Assembly: GCA_965228975.1 (NCBI GenBank)
Contig: OZ245851.1
Span: forward strand, 4,960,001 to 5,024,000
DNA: 64,000 nucleotides
DNA from: JAJFJD01 sp965228975
Lineage (GTDB): Bacteria > Pseudomonadota > Alphaproteobacteria > UBA8366
Direction of reading: 5' to 3'
Part shown: piece after piece, positions 32,038 to 39,442 of the stretch
Position numbering within the stretch: the stretch's first letter is position 1
Layout: each line of letters begins with the position of its first letter
Notes under the pieces: model-generated
Told to the model about the DNA's origin: nothing
The model's database searches: none
Seen by the model: only the letters and a program-made list of their open reading frames with translations
Made by a program: the position numbers and the translations under genes

Positions 32038-33237
32038 ATGGCGACCAGCTTCGATCGGGAACGGCTCGGGCCACTCAAGGATACCGTGGCCGTCGTCGGC
32101 GTCGGCGAGACGGACTACGGCAGTGATTATCGCGGCGCGGGCGGCAAGGCGGTCGCCAAGGGCGAGGCGCAGTACGATTCCTATACCCTGGCGTCGCGGG
32201 CCTTGAAACGGGCGCTCGACGACGCCGGCCTGAAGAAGGACGACATCGACGGGCTGTGCGTCGCGAACCTGTCGAGCGAACGAGCGTGCGAGCTGTGGGG
32301 CATGAACCCGCGCTGGAGCGGCGGGGGCGACGCGGCGCAAAGCATCATCGAAGCGACGATGGCGATCAATTGCGGCCTGTGTACCACCGTGGCGCTTGTC
32401 TACGGGAACGCGCAGCGCTCGATGAATACCGCGTACGGCGGCTCGCGCGTGACCGGCGGCGGCATCACCTCGTACTTCTACTACGCACCGTGGGGCTTGA
32501 CCTCGCAAGGGGCGCTGTACGCACTGCTGTTCCAGCGCCACAAGCTGCTCTATGGCACGACGGAGGAGCAGCTCGGCGCGATCGCAGTGGCGTTCCGCAA
32601 GCATGCGTGCATGAACCCGAACGCGGTCATGCAGAAGCCCATTACAATCGACGATTACCTCAACGCGCGTTATATCGCCGAGCCGCTGCGGCTGTTCGAC
32701 TATTGCCTGATCAATGACGGAGGCGTCGCGATCATCGTGCGGCGCGCCGACATGGCGAAGGATTGCCGCCAGGCGCCGGTCATGGTGAGCGGCTTCGGCT
32801 GGTCCGAAGAGAATGTCGACGCCACGCAGTTGCGTCCGCGGCTCAAGGATTTCTATCACACCGCCCACCGCGACGTGGCCGCGCAGGTCTATCCGATGGC
32901 GGGCGTCACGCCGCAGGACATAGATGTTTTCGCCACTTACGACAGCTTCAGCGTCCACCTGCTGGCGTCTTTAGAAGGTTTCGGCTTCTGCAAGGAGGGC
33001 GAGGGTGGTGCGTTCGTGCAAGGGGGCCGGATCGAGATCGGCGGCGAGCTCCCATGCAATACGAGCGGCGGGATGCTCTCCGAGAGCTACATGCAGAGCT
33101 GGAACCATCAGCCCGAGCTCGTACGACAGCTGCGGGGTGGGCTTGGGCAGCGTCAGGTACAGGGCGCCGAAGTCGCGCAGTACGTTCACGACGTCGCCGG
33201 CAAGTGCAAGAGCATCATCTACACGAAGGGAAATTGA
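32038..33237 (+). CDS. Thiolase-superfamily protein (SCP-x/Ltp2-like)
   Basis: 399-residue thiolase-fold protein. The N-terminal strand-loop VAVVGVGETDYG and the C-terminal block NTSGGMLSESYMQSWNH match SCP-x-type thiolases. The usual nucleophilic cysteine (xxCASG context) is not visible: the aligned stretch reads GGGDAAQSIIEA. Members that lack it, such as Ltp2, act as aldolases with a DUF35 partner, and BbsB works with the DUF35 protein BbsA. A DUF35 gene follows by 3 bp. Thiolase versus aldolase is open. Confidence 0.85.
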   Translation: MATSFDRERLGPLKDTVAVVGVGETDYGSDYRGAGGKAVAKGEAQYDSYTLASRALKRALDDAGLKKDDIDGLCVANLSSERACELWGMNPRWSGGGDAAQSIIEATMAINCGLCTTVALVYGNAQRSMNTAYGGSRVTGGGITSYFYYAPWGLTSQGALYALLFQRHKLLYGTTEEQLGAIAVAFRKHACMNPNAVMQKPITIDDYLNARYIAEPLRLFDYCLINDGGVAIIVRRADMAKDCRQAPVMVSGFGWSEENVDATQLRPRLKDFYHTAHRDVAAQVYPMAGVTPQDIDVFATYDSFSVHLLASLEGFGFCKEGEGGAFVQGGRIEIGGELPCNTSGGMLSESYMQSWNHQPELVRQLRGGLGQRQVQGAEVAQYVHDVAGKCKSIIYTKGN

Positions 33238-33240
33238 GCG

Positions 33241-33654
33241 ATGGCGACGCTGCGTCCGATCCGGTCCATGGATCCCTATGCCGAGCAGTTCTGGACCTAC
33301 ACGCAGAGTAAGGAGTTTCGACTGCAGAAATGCTCCGAATGCGGAAAGTTCCGCTGGCCGCCCGGCCCGACCTGCGACCGGTGTCTATCGGACGAATTTG
33401 CATGGACGTCGATGGCGGGCCGCGGAAAGGTGCTTTCATGGACCACGTTTCATCGCAGCTATTTCCCAGAGTATCCAGCACCACACACCGCGATTGTACT
33501 GGAACTGGACGAAGGGCCGCTCTTCGTAGCCTATCCCGTGGATATGGCGCCGGAGGACTTGCGCGAGGGGATGGAACTCTCGCTGCGTTGGACGGGCGGC
33601 CAGGACGATTTCGGCGAGTACAACCTGCCGGTGTTCGGGCCGTCCGCGGAATGA
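33241..33654 (+). CDS. DUF35 OB-fold zinc-ribbon acyl-CoA-binding protein
   Basis: 137-residue DUF35 protein. The rubredoxin-like zinc ribbon is CSECGKFRWPPGPTCDRC (residues about 31-48), followed by the OB-fold (GKVLSWTTFHRSYFPEYP). Proteins of this type are obligate partners of thiolase-like enzymes, covering the CoA tunnel. The gene starts 3 bp after the thiolase stop. An IS6 remnant begins immediately after its own stop. Confidence 0.92.
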   Translation: MATLRPIRSMDPYAEQFWTYTQSKEFRLQKCSECGKFRWPPGPTCDRCLSDEFAWTSMAGRGKVLSWTTFHRSYFPEYPAPHTAIVLELDEGPLFVAYPVDMAPEDLREGMELSLRWTGGQDDFGEYNLPVFGPSAE

Positions 33655-33657
33655 CGA

Positions 33658-34120
33658 TCAATGCGCTGGCATTTGGACGAGGTGTTCGTCCGGATCAATG
33701 GCGAGATGTTCTATCTCTGGCGTGCGGTCGATCACGAGGGTGAAGTGCTGGAGGTTTTGCGACGAAACGGCGGGATCGCAGCTCTGCACTGACGTTTATC
33801 AAGCGTATGATGAAACGCTATGGCCGGCCAGGTGCTATCGTCACGGACCGGCTTCGCTCCTATGGAGCTGCGATGAAAGTCGTAGGTGTTTCGGGCCGTC
33901 GGGAATGCGGTCGGTGGCTCAAAAACCGAGCGGAAAATTCACACCGGCCATTTTAGGCGACGGGAGGGAGCGATGTCGCGGTTCAGGGACATCAAGTCGC
34001 TACAGAAATTCGCTTCTGCCCATGCCTCGATCCACAACCACTTTAATCTCGAACGTCACCTAACGCCCCGCGAAACATTCAAGCAGAACCGTTCAGCTTG
34101 GTCCGACAGCATCAGTTTCC
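33658..34120 (+). pseudogene. IS6-family transposase remnant (copy 4)
   Basis: The left part begins abruptly in the catalytic core (WHLDEVFVRINGEMFYLWRAVDHEGEVLEVL). Frame breaks follow near 33770 and 33950. The end is readable as MSRFRDIKSLQKFASAHASIH and ETFKQNRSAWSD. It is the same subgroup as 10496-11190 and lacks the N-terminus. It separates the CoA-transferase block from the mechanosensitive-channel block. Confidence 0.85.
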
Positions 34121-34199
34121 CCGCTCTTTCAAATTACTTCTCTGTTCAATGGATAAAATTGCCTGTTCCGTTGAGTAGGGATTTCGCCAAATTATAGCC

Positions 34200-34567
34200 G
34201 CTAAACCAGCAGTTTAGAGCATTCTGACTCGCTGATTGGGGCCGATTTGCGGGAAATTCCCTGTAAATTCCCTGCCAAACAAGGAAAACAGCAGAGACGG
34301 TTTCGCACGAAACTCGCTGCTCCACCATTTTCTTTTTAAATATCAGAATTTTACCTGTGTTCGGGTTGCCCGGACTTTCGTGACGCGACGGACTCGTCAA
34401 ACGGATTCGTAGTTTTCCAGAGCCGTCGTATGGCCGGCTGAATTGAATCTTGGGCGGATGCGCCACCGATCCGAGTAACATACGAGCCACCAAGCACAAA
34501 AGGGCTTGTGGTTGAATTAATTAGATCGTGCGCCAGGCAGGATCGGAATGTTGCCCGCGCCTTCGGT
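34200..34567. other. AT-rich gap without a recognised gene
   Basis: This stretch is clearly more AT-rich than its surroundings and has only short open frames in both directions. I recognise no protein, RNA or repeat in it. It sits between the IS6 remnant and the FNR-like box ahead of the MscS gene and may be IS-associated debris. Confidence 0.5.
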
Positions 34568-34581
34568 ATGACAAGGATCAA
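34568..34581. promoter_or_regulatory. FixK/FNR-like box upstream of mscS
   Basis: ATGACAAGGATCAA differs from TTGAY-N4-RTCAA only at the first base. It lies 96 bp before the ATG at 34677. Confidence 0.4.
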
Positions 34582-34676
34582 CGAAACACATGGGGCGGTT
34601 TAATAGGCTGGCTTTTTCGTTGGCCGAAAACCACAGTCGATTCGAACGCGCCTAAATCCATACCGGAGCCGAAAAA

Positions 34677-35561
34677 ATGAAGTCGATTTGGGACAGCATG
34701 GCCCCGTCGTTTAGTGAAGCCCTGGCGTTTGCGCCGCGTATCGCTGCTGCGCTCATTGTCGTGGGATTGGCGATGCTTTTTGGACGCGCATTGAGCAAGG
34801 GCGTCACAAAGCAGCTTGAGCGCAGAGAGATAACGCCGACCCACAGGCTTTTCTTCCGGAACTTCGCACTCTGGTTCATCGTTATTCTTGGTCTTGTCGC
34901 GGCGCTTGGCATTCTCGGGCTCGAGACGGCCTTGGCAGGATTCCTTGCCGGCAGCGGCGTTGCCGCCATCGTGTTGGGATTCGCGTTCCGTGAAATAGGC
35001 GAAAACCTATTGGCCGGCCTTTTCCTACTCTTCAGCCGGCCATTCGAAGTCGGAGATTTCATTCGTTCGGACGCTTACAGCGGCGAGGTGCGCGAAATAG
35101 AGCTGCGTTACACGCATATCAGAACCGCGGATGGTCGCGACATCTACATCCCAAATGCGCAAATCTTCAATAAGCCGTTGGTGAACTTCACGAGAGATGG
35201 GCTTAGACGTCCATCTTTCGTCATTGGCATTGATTACGGTGATGATGTGGACCGGGCCCGTGAGTTGCTGCAGGATACCGTCAAACAAAGCCCCTCTGTA
35301 TTGGCAGAGCCGGAGCCCACGGTAAATATCGCCACCTTGGCACCGCAATATGTCGAGCTCGATGTCAGCTTCTGGATCAATTCGTTTGATTTGAGTGCCG
35401 GACGCTCCGAATCCCGCATCGAACAAGAAGACAATCTCGTACAAATCCGATCAAACGTCATGGATCGATGCCGTAAGATCCTTCTCTCCAAGGGATTTAC
35501 CGTCAGCGCCAATATATCGACGAATATTTCGGTCGATGGCGCCGGCTCTTCGGCCGCGTGA
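34677..35561 (+). CDS. MscS-family mechanosensitive ion channel
   Basis: 294-residue channel with three membrane helices. The pore helix pattern GLETALAGFLAGSGVAAIVLGFAFREIGENLLAG matches MscS TM3 in its Gly/Ala packing; the beta domain (PFEVGDFI, IPNAQIFNKPLVNF) and the C-terminal domain follow. It releases solutes on osmotic downshift. A possible FNR-like box precedes it. The symporter genes follow after 53 bp, so an osmotic context for both is plausible. Confidence 0.93.
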   Translation: MKSIWDSMAPSFSEALAFAPRIAAALIVVGLAMLFGRALSKGVTKQLERREITPTHRLFFRNFALWFIVILGLVAALGILGLETALAGFLAGSGVAAIVLGFAFREIGENLLAGLFLLFSRPFEVGDFIRSDAYSGEVREIELRYTHIRTADGRDIYIPNAQIFNKPLVNFTRDGLRRPSFVIGIDYGDDVDRARELLQDTVKQSPSVLAEPEPTVNIATLAPQYVELDVSFWINSFDLSAGRSESRIEQEDNLVQIRSNVMDRCRKILLSKGFTVSANISTNISVDGAGSSAA

Positions 35562-35614
35562 TGCTTTCGCATCGCAAGGAAGGCCGCACCTTGTCGGTTG
35601 TTGGTTTTAAGTGA

Positions 35615-35722
35615 ATGGAACCGGTGATTTCAATCGAGACCTACATCGTGTTGTTCGGGCCGATGTGCTTCATATTGGGATTGGCGCTCGTCGGTTGCAT
35701 TCTGCGTCGTCACCCGAAATGA
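35615..35722 (+). CDS. Symporter small accessory protein (35 aa)
   Basis: A 35-codon frame from ATG 35615 (MEPVISIETYIVLFGP) has one membrane helix (VLFGPMCFILGLALVGCIL) and a basic end (RRHPK). Its stop overlaps the ATG of the sodium symporter at 35719 by ATGA, a sign of coupled translation. Tiny single-helix proteins are known directly ahead of several sodium-solute symporter genes (for example MetS before MetP). The length, position and overlap support a real gene. Confidence 0.8.
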   Translation: MEPVISIETYIVLFGPMCFILGLALVGCILRRHPK

Positions 35723-37158
35723 ACCACCCAACGATTGTCGCCTTCGTTCTCTATCTCGCTGGCATGATCTTAATTGGCGTCATCGCTTGGCGGTCGACGA
35801 AGACGCTGTCGGATTTCGTCCTCGGCGGCAGGCGCCTTGGCGGTATTGTCACCGCTCTCAGCGCTGGCGCTTCCGGTATGAGCGGATGGCTGCTGCTTGG
35901 TTTGCCGGGTGCGTTTTACCTTCTCGGGCTAAATCAGATCTGGATGCCTATCGGCCTGTCCATCGGCGCCTATGTGAACTGGACCGTCATATCGCCGCGG
36001 CTGCGCCGATTTTCCGAGCGTGCTGACAATGCGCTGACCTTGTCCGACTATTTCGAAGCACGTTTCGAGGACGAGACGCGGTTGCTGCGGATCGTCTGCG
36101 CTTCCGTGATTTTGGTCTTCTTCACCATCTATACGGCCTCCGGACTGGTCAGTGGCGCCGTCCTGTTCAGTGCTACGTTTGGAGCGTCATATCAGCATGC
36201 ATTGTGGATTTGTGCCGTTATGATCGTGTCGTACACTTTTCTTGGCGGCTTTCTGGCCGTGAGCTGGACAGATGTGGTTCAAGGGCTGCTGATGCTCATC
36301 GCCCTTGTCTTGGTGCCGGTAGCTGCCGTGCAGGAACTCGGCGGATGGCAAGCGACGACCGGTCAGATTGATGCACTCAGCCCCGGACACCTGAGCGCCT
36401 TTTCCGAACTCACCGTGCTCTCGACGATATCGCTGCTGGCCTGGGGCCTCGGCTATTTCGGTCAACCCCATATCCTCGCTCGGTTCATGGCAATGAAGTC
36501 CGCCTCGGAGATGCCTGTGGCACGGGCCGTCGGCATGTGGTGGATGATCATTTCGCTCTATGGCGCAATATTTTCGGGCACTGTCGCCGTGGCCTATTTC
36601 GAGACGGCTCCGCTCGACAACCCCGAGACGGCGTTCATCTCCCTCACCCATGTGCTGTTTAATCCCTGGGTCGCCGGGGTGTTCCTAGCCGCTGTGCTAG
36701 CGGCGATCATGAGCACAGCGGATTCCCAGCTCATCGTCTCGACCAGCGCTCTGACCGAGGATTTCTATCGCCCATTCCTCCGGCCGCGAGCGTCCGACCG
36801 CGAGCTAGTCTGGATCGGCCGGGCCGGCCTTATGGTAATTGCGTTACTGGCAATGCTCATCGCAAGTGATCCGCAGAGCCGCGTTCTTGAGATTGTAGCC
36901 TACGCGTGGGCCGGATTTGGCGCCGGTTTCGGCCCGGCCGTCCTCCTGTCGCTCACCTGGCGGCGTATGACGCGTAACGGTGCGTTGGCCGGCATAGTGC
37001 TCGGCGCGGTGACAGTCGTGATCTGGGCGAACCTGGACGGCGGTCTGTTCGACATTTACGAGATACTGCCCGGTTTCATAATCGGCAGTGCCGCCATCGT
37101 AATTGTCAGCCTCTATGGCACGCCTCCCACAGTGGCTGCAAAATTCTTCGAAGACTAG
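35719..37158 (+). CDS. PutP-like sodium/solute symporter (SSS family)
   Basis: 479-residue sodium:solute symporter with about thirteen membrane helices. The family blocks SDFVLGGRRLGGIVTALSAGASGMSGWLLLG (start of TM2) and WGLGYFGQPHILARFMA (TM7 region) match proline/sodium symporters, as does the Ser/Thr-rich STADSQLIVSTSALTEDFY. ATG 35719 is preferred; an upstream in-frame GTG would read through the small partner gene. The substrate is probably proline or a related osmolyte. Confidence 0.93.
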   Translation: MNHPTIVAFVLYLAGMILIGVIAWRSTKTLSDFVLGGRRLGGIVTALSAGASGMSGWLLLGLPGAFYLLGLNQIWMPIGLSIGAYVNWTVISPRLRRFSERADNALTLSDYFEARFEDETRLLRIVCASVILVFFTIYTASGLVSGAVLFSATFGASYQHALWICAVMIVSYTFLGGFLAVSWTDVVQGLLMLIALVLVPVAAVQELGGWQATTGQIDALSPGHLSAFSELTVLSTISLLAWGLGYFGQPHILARFMAMKSASEMPVARAVGMWWMIISLYGAIFSGTVAVAYFETAPLDNPETAFISLTHVLFNPWVAGVFLAAVLAAIMSTADSQLIVSTSALTEDFYRPFLRPRASDRELVWIGRAGLMVIALLAMLIASDPQSRVLEIVAYAWAGFGAGFGPAVLLSLTWRRMTRNGALAGIVLGAVTVVIWANLDGGLFDIYEILPGFIIGSAAIVIVSLYGTPPTVAAKFFED

Positions 37159-37385
37159 ACCTTGGCCCAATCTCATTCTGGCACTGAAAGCCGAATGACC
37201 GATTTCTCGGTCAGGCTGGACTAGTCCGGCCACACCGTCGCGACTCCTCTCCTGGCTATTGGCGGGCATTCAAACGGTTATCGCCTTTCTCCGGTAATGC
37301 CCCATTGCCGCGCGTCGTCGATTTTTTATCTTCAGCGGAACGAGGACCGAGCCCTCGTGTGGCAAAGTCCGGACGGTCTCGGCGC

Positions 37386-37412
37386 AAAAAAGCCCCGGAG
37401 CGGGTCCGGGGC
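37386..37412 (-). terminator. Intrinsic terminator after the CBS-BON gene
   Basis: On the minus strand a GCCCCGGA / TCCGGGGC stem (8 bp, loop of 5) is followed by six T. It lies about 95 bp after the stop of the minus-strand CBS-BON gene. No gene was found between 37159 and 37507. Confidence 0.8.
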
Positions 37413-37507
37413 AGAGATAAATTAGGGAGGTATCGGGCGGAGGTATGAATAATATGGCCTATTTGAAGCCGCCCACCGGCCGCCCGTCAGTGATCGCCAT
37501 CCGTATT

Positions 37508-38206
37508 CTATTCGATGCCAACCGCCGTCTGCACGATTTCCGGCATCACGCTGGTATGGTCGACCACCGATGAGACGCCTTGCGTATTTTCCGCCGCGAT
37601 ACGGAGGGCGTCTTTCTCTTCTTTCGAGTGCACCGCGCCCCAGATATGAGCGACGCTGTCGGAGACCACGACGTCGATGAACTCACATCGTATGCCTGCC
37701 TCTTGTGCGCCGCTTAAGATAAATTCCTTGATGTCCCGATCCGCTGGCACGGGCCCCTGTATAGGCTTATGGACTATCAATCCATGGAGAAGGTTGGCAC
37801 GGCTGACGATGCCGACGAGTTTACCATCTCGTACCACGGGTACTCGCTTGATTTGGTTTTCTTCCAAGATTTCCGCAATATCCTGAATCGGGGTGTCCTC
37901 AGAAACGGTAATCACCCTTTTGGTCATTACATTCTTTGCCTGGTGGCCGTGTGTCTTGATGTACTGTTCGGCTTCTTTTTTAGGATCCGCGAGTAAACGG
38001 AGCCACCAGCTCGGCCGCCGTTCCGTTCCCGTTTCCGGAAGACGCATCAAGTCGCCTTCGCTGATCATACCTACAACATGCCGCTCTGCGTCGACGACCG
38101 GCATGGCACTGATGCCATAGTCGGCGAGCTTCTTGGCGACCTTGTGAATATCCGTGTCCGGGGACACGGTCAAAACACGCCGCCGCATGATATCGTCTGC
38201 GCGCAT
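37508..38206 (-). CDS. CBS-pair and BON domain protein
   Basis: 232-residue protein: two CBS motifs (residues 1-60 and 93-145; MPVVDAERHVVGMISEGDL and RVPVVRDGKLVGIVSRANL), then a BON domain (residues about 155-225, IDVVVSDSVAHIWGAVHS). CBS pairs sense adenine nucleotides. AAGGAGGCAG sits before the ATG at 38206. A perfect FixK/FNR box lies 63 bp upstream of the start, pointing to expression under low oxygen. Confidence 0.92.
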   Translation of the reverse strand: MRADDIMRRRVLTVSPDTDIHKVAKKLADYGISAMPVVDAERHVVGMISEGDLMRLPETGTERRPSWWLRLLADPKKEAEQYIKTHGHQAKNVMTKRVITVSEDTPIQDIAEILEENQIKRVPVVRDGKLVGIVSRANLLHGLIVHKPIQGPVPADRDIKEFILSGAQEAGIRCEFIDVVVSDSVAHIWGAVHSKEEKDALRIAAENTQGVSSVVDHTSVMPEIVQTAVGIE

Positions 38207-38268
38207 ATCTGCCTCCTTTTGGGCTCGATAAGGACGTAGGACACTAACCAACCTTCCCTCGACGGTAT

Positions 38269-38282
38269 TTGACGCGGATCAA
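38269..38282. promoter_or_regulatory. FixK/FNR-type box upstream of the CBS-BON gene
   Basis: TTGACGCGGATCAA fits TTGAY-N4-RTCAA at every fixed position and is 63 bp before the start at 38206. The rest of the gap 38283-38555 holds no gene that I can recognise. Confidence 0.75.
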
Positions 38283-38555
38283 AGCAGCGAGAAGGCATTT
38301 GGTATATTTCCCACTCCCTCTGCCCCGCGTCGCATGAATAGGGCAAAGAGGAACGGACGAGATTAGCGATCCGTCTGGCTATGAATGTTCGCTTTAGGTC
38401 TAGGGCGGTTGCCCGTCCGCTTGCCGGGTTCTCCACTTGCGGCGCGGGACGGCCATCACTGCGAAGCACCTGCATATCGCCTCATAGCCAACAGGTGAAT
38501 TTTGCAGCCCGCAAATCGAATTCTTAATTCGCCCCATGGCGATGGCTGTTGCCAG

Positions 38556-39080
38556 TCACGCCACTGTAAGGCAGGGGCATTTTGCAAGCTGACTTACCTT
38601 TTGCGACACACTGCCGAAAACAATTTCTTTAAACGGCCCGAGTCCCCGGCGTCCCATGACAATCAAATCAGCCTTTTCACGCGCCGCGCATTCAACGATC
38701 CGTTCACCGGGATTCCCATCTTCTATAGCGGGACTAATCTCTTGGACGCCATGACGCGATGCATCGCGTCCCGCGCGTTCCACGATTTCTCGGCCAAGCG
38801 CCTCGACGGTATTGCGCTCGACCGACGGAAGAGTAAAGGCGCTTCCGAGCAATGCGGGCGACGGCGACAGGGAGTCCAAGCGATCGATTTCCGGCTTTAT
38901 CGGTGTAGCGAATTCGGCGGACTTTGCGATTTGCCGAAGGTGGTCAGCGCTTACTTCCTTTGGCAAAACGTGAATGATGATCAAGCGGGCGGAGAATTTC
39001 TCCGCAAGTTCGATTGCCAGACGTTGGGCCCGACTAGCGGCTTCAGACCCATCTATCGCGAGAAGCACAGATTTAATCAT
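38556..39080 (-). CDS. Universal stress protein (UspA family)
   Basis: 174-residue UspA-fold protein. The nucleotide-binding features are visible: the start VLLAIDGSEAASRAQRLA and the late loop DLIVMGRRGLGPFKEIVFGSVSQKV, which has the G-2x-G-9x-G(S/T) pattern. GAGGGG precedes the ATG. A weaker FNR-like site lies 90 bp upstream. Usp proteins with CBS proteins are typical of low-oxygen regulons. Confidence 0.93.
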   Translation of the reverse strand: MIKSVLLAIDGSEAASRAQRLAIELAEKFSARLIIIHVLPKEVSADHLRQIAKSAEFATPIKPEIDRLDSLSPSPALLGSAFTLPSVERNTVEALGREIVERAGRDASRHGVQEISPAIEDGNPGERIVECAAREKADLIVMGRRGLGPFKEIVFGSVSQKVSQLAKCPCLTVA

Positions 39081-39169
39081 ATCCGATAAACCCCTCTCTT
39101 GTTATAGGCCGGCATCCTGGGATGCCGGGCAATTAAAAGAACTTTGCGCCTGGTTCGATGGGTATTGCG

Positions 39170-39183
39170 TTGATCTAACGCAA
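39170..39183. promoter_or_regulatory. Weak FNR-like site upstream of the Usp gene
   Basis: TTGATCTAACGCAA keeps the left half-site and only CAA of the right one (two mismatches). It is 90 bp before the Usp start. The remaining part of 39081-39442 holds no gene that I can see. Confidence 0.3.
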
Positions 39184-39442
39184 ACTGCATATGAGCCGAG
39201 CACACGGCCCGATAGAGTTGAATGGCAACGGCGACAATGCCCTGCGGCTCGCCGCAAACCCGTACGTTGCCATAGGGCGCGTGTTTTTTTGCGTTCAGCT
39301 GGGACTAATCGTCTTTGCAGGACCGAAGAGTATTGTAGGGCATCGGCCATCTCAGCGATGAAAGCGAGATAGGCGATGCCGACATCTAATTTCCGAAGCC
39401 GTCGATCATTCTATGCAATCACCATCGCAGCGACCGTTACCA

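Noticed and set aside
30741..32078. 445-residue minus-strand frame opposite the second CoA-transferase
   Set aside because: It is a mirror frame of a well-supported gene; no domain or start signal was seen.
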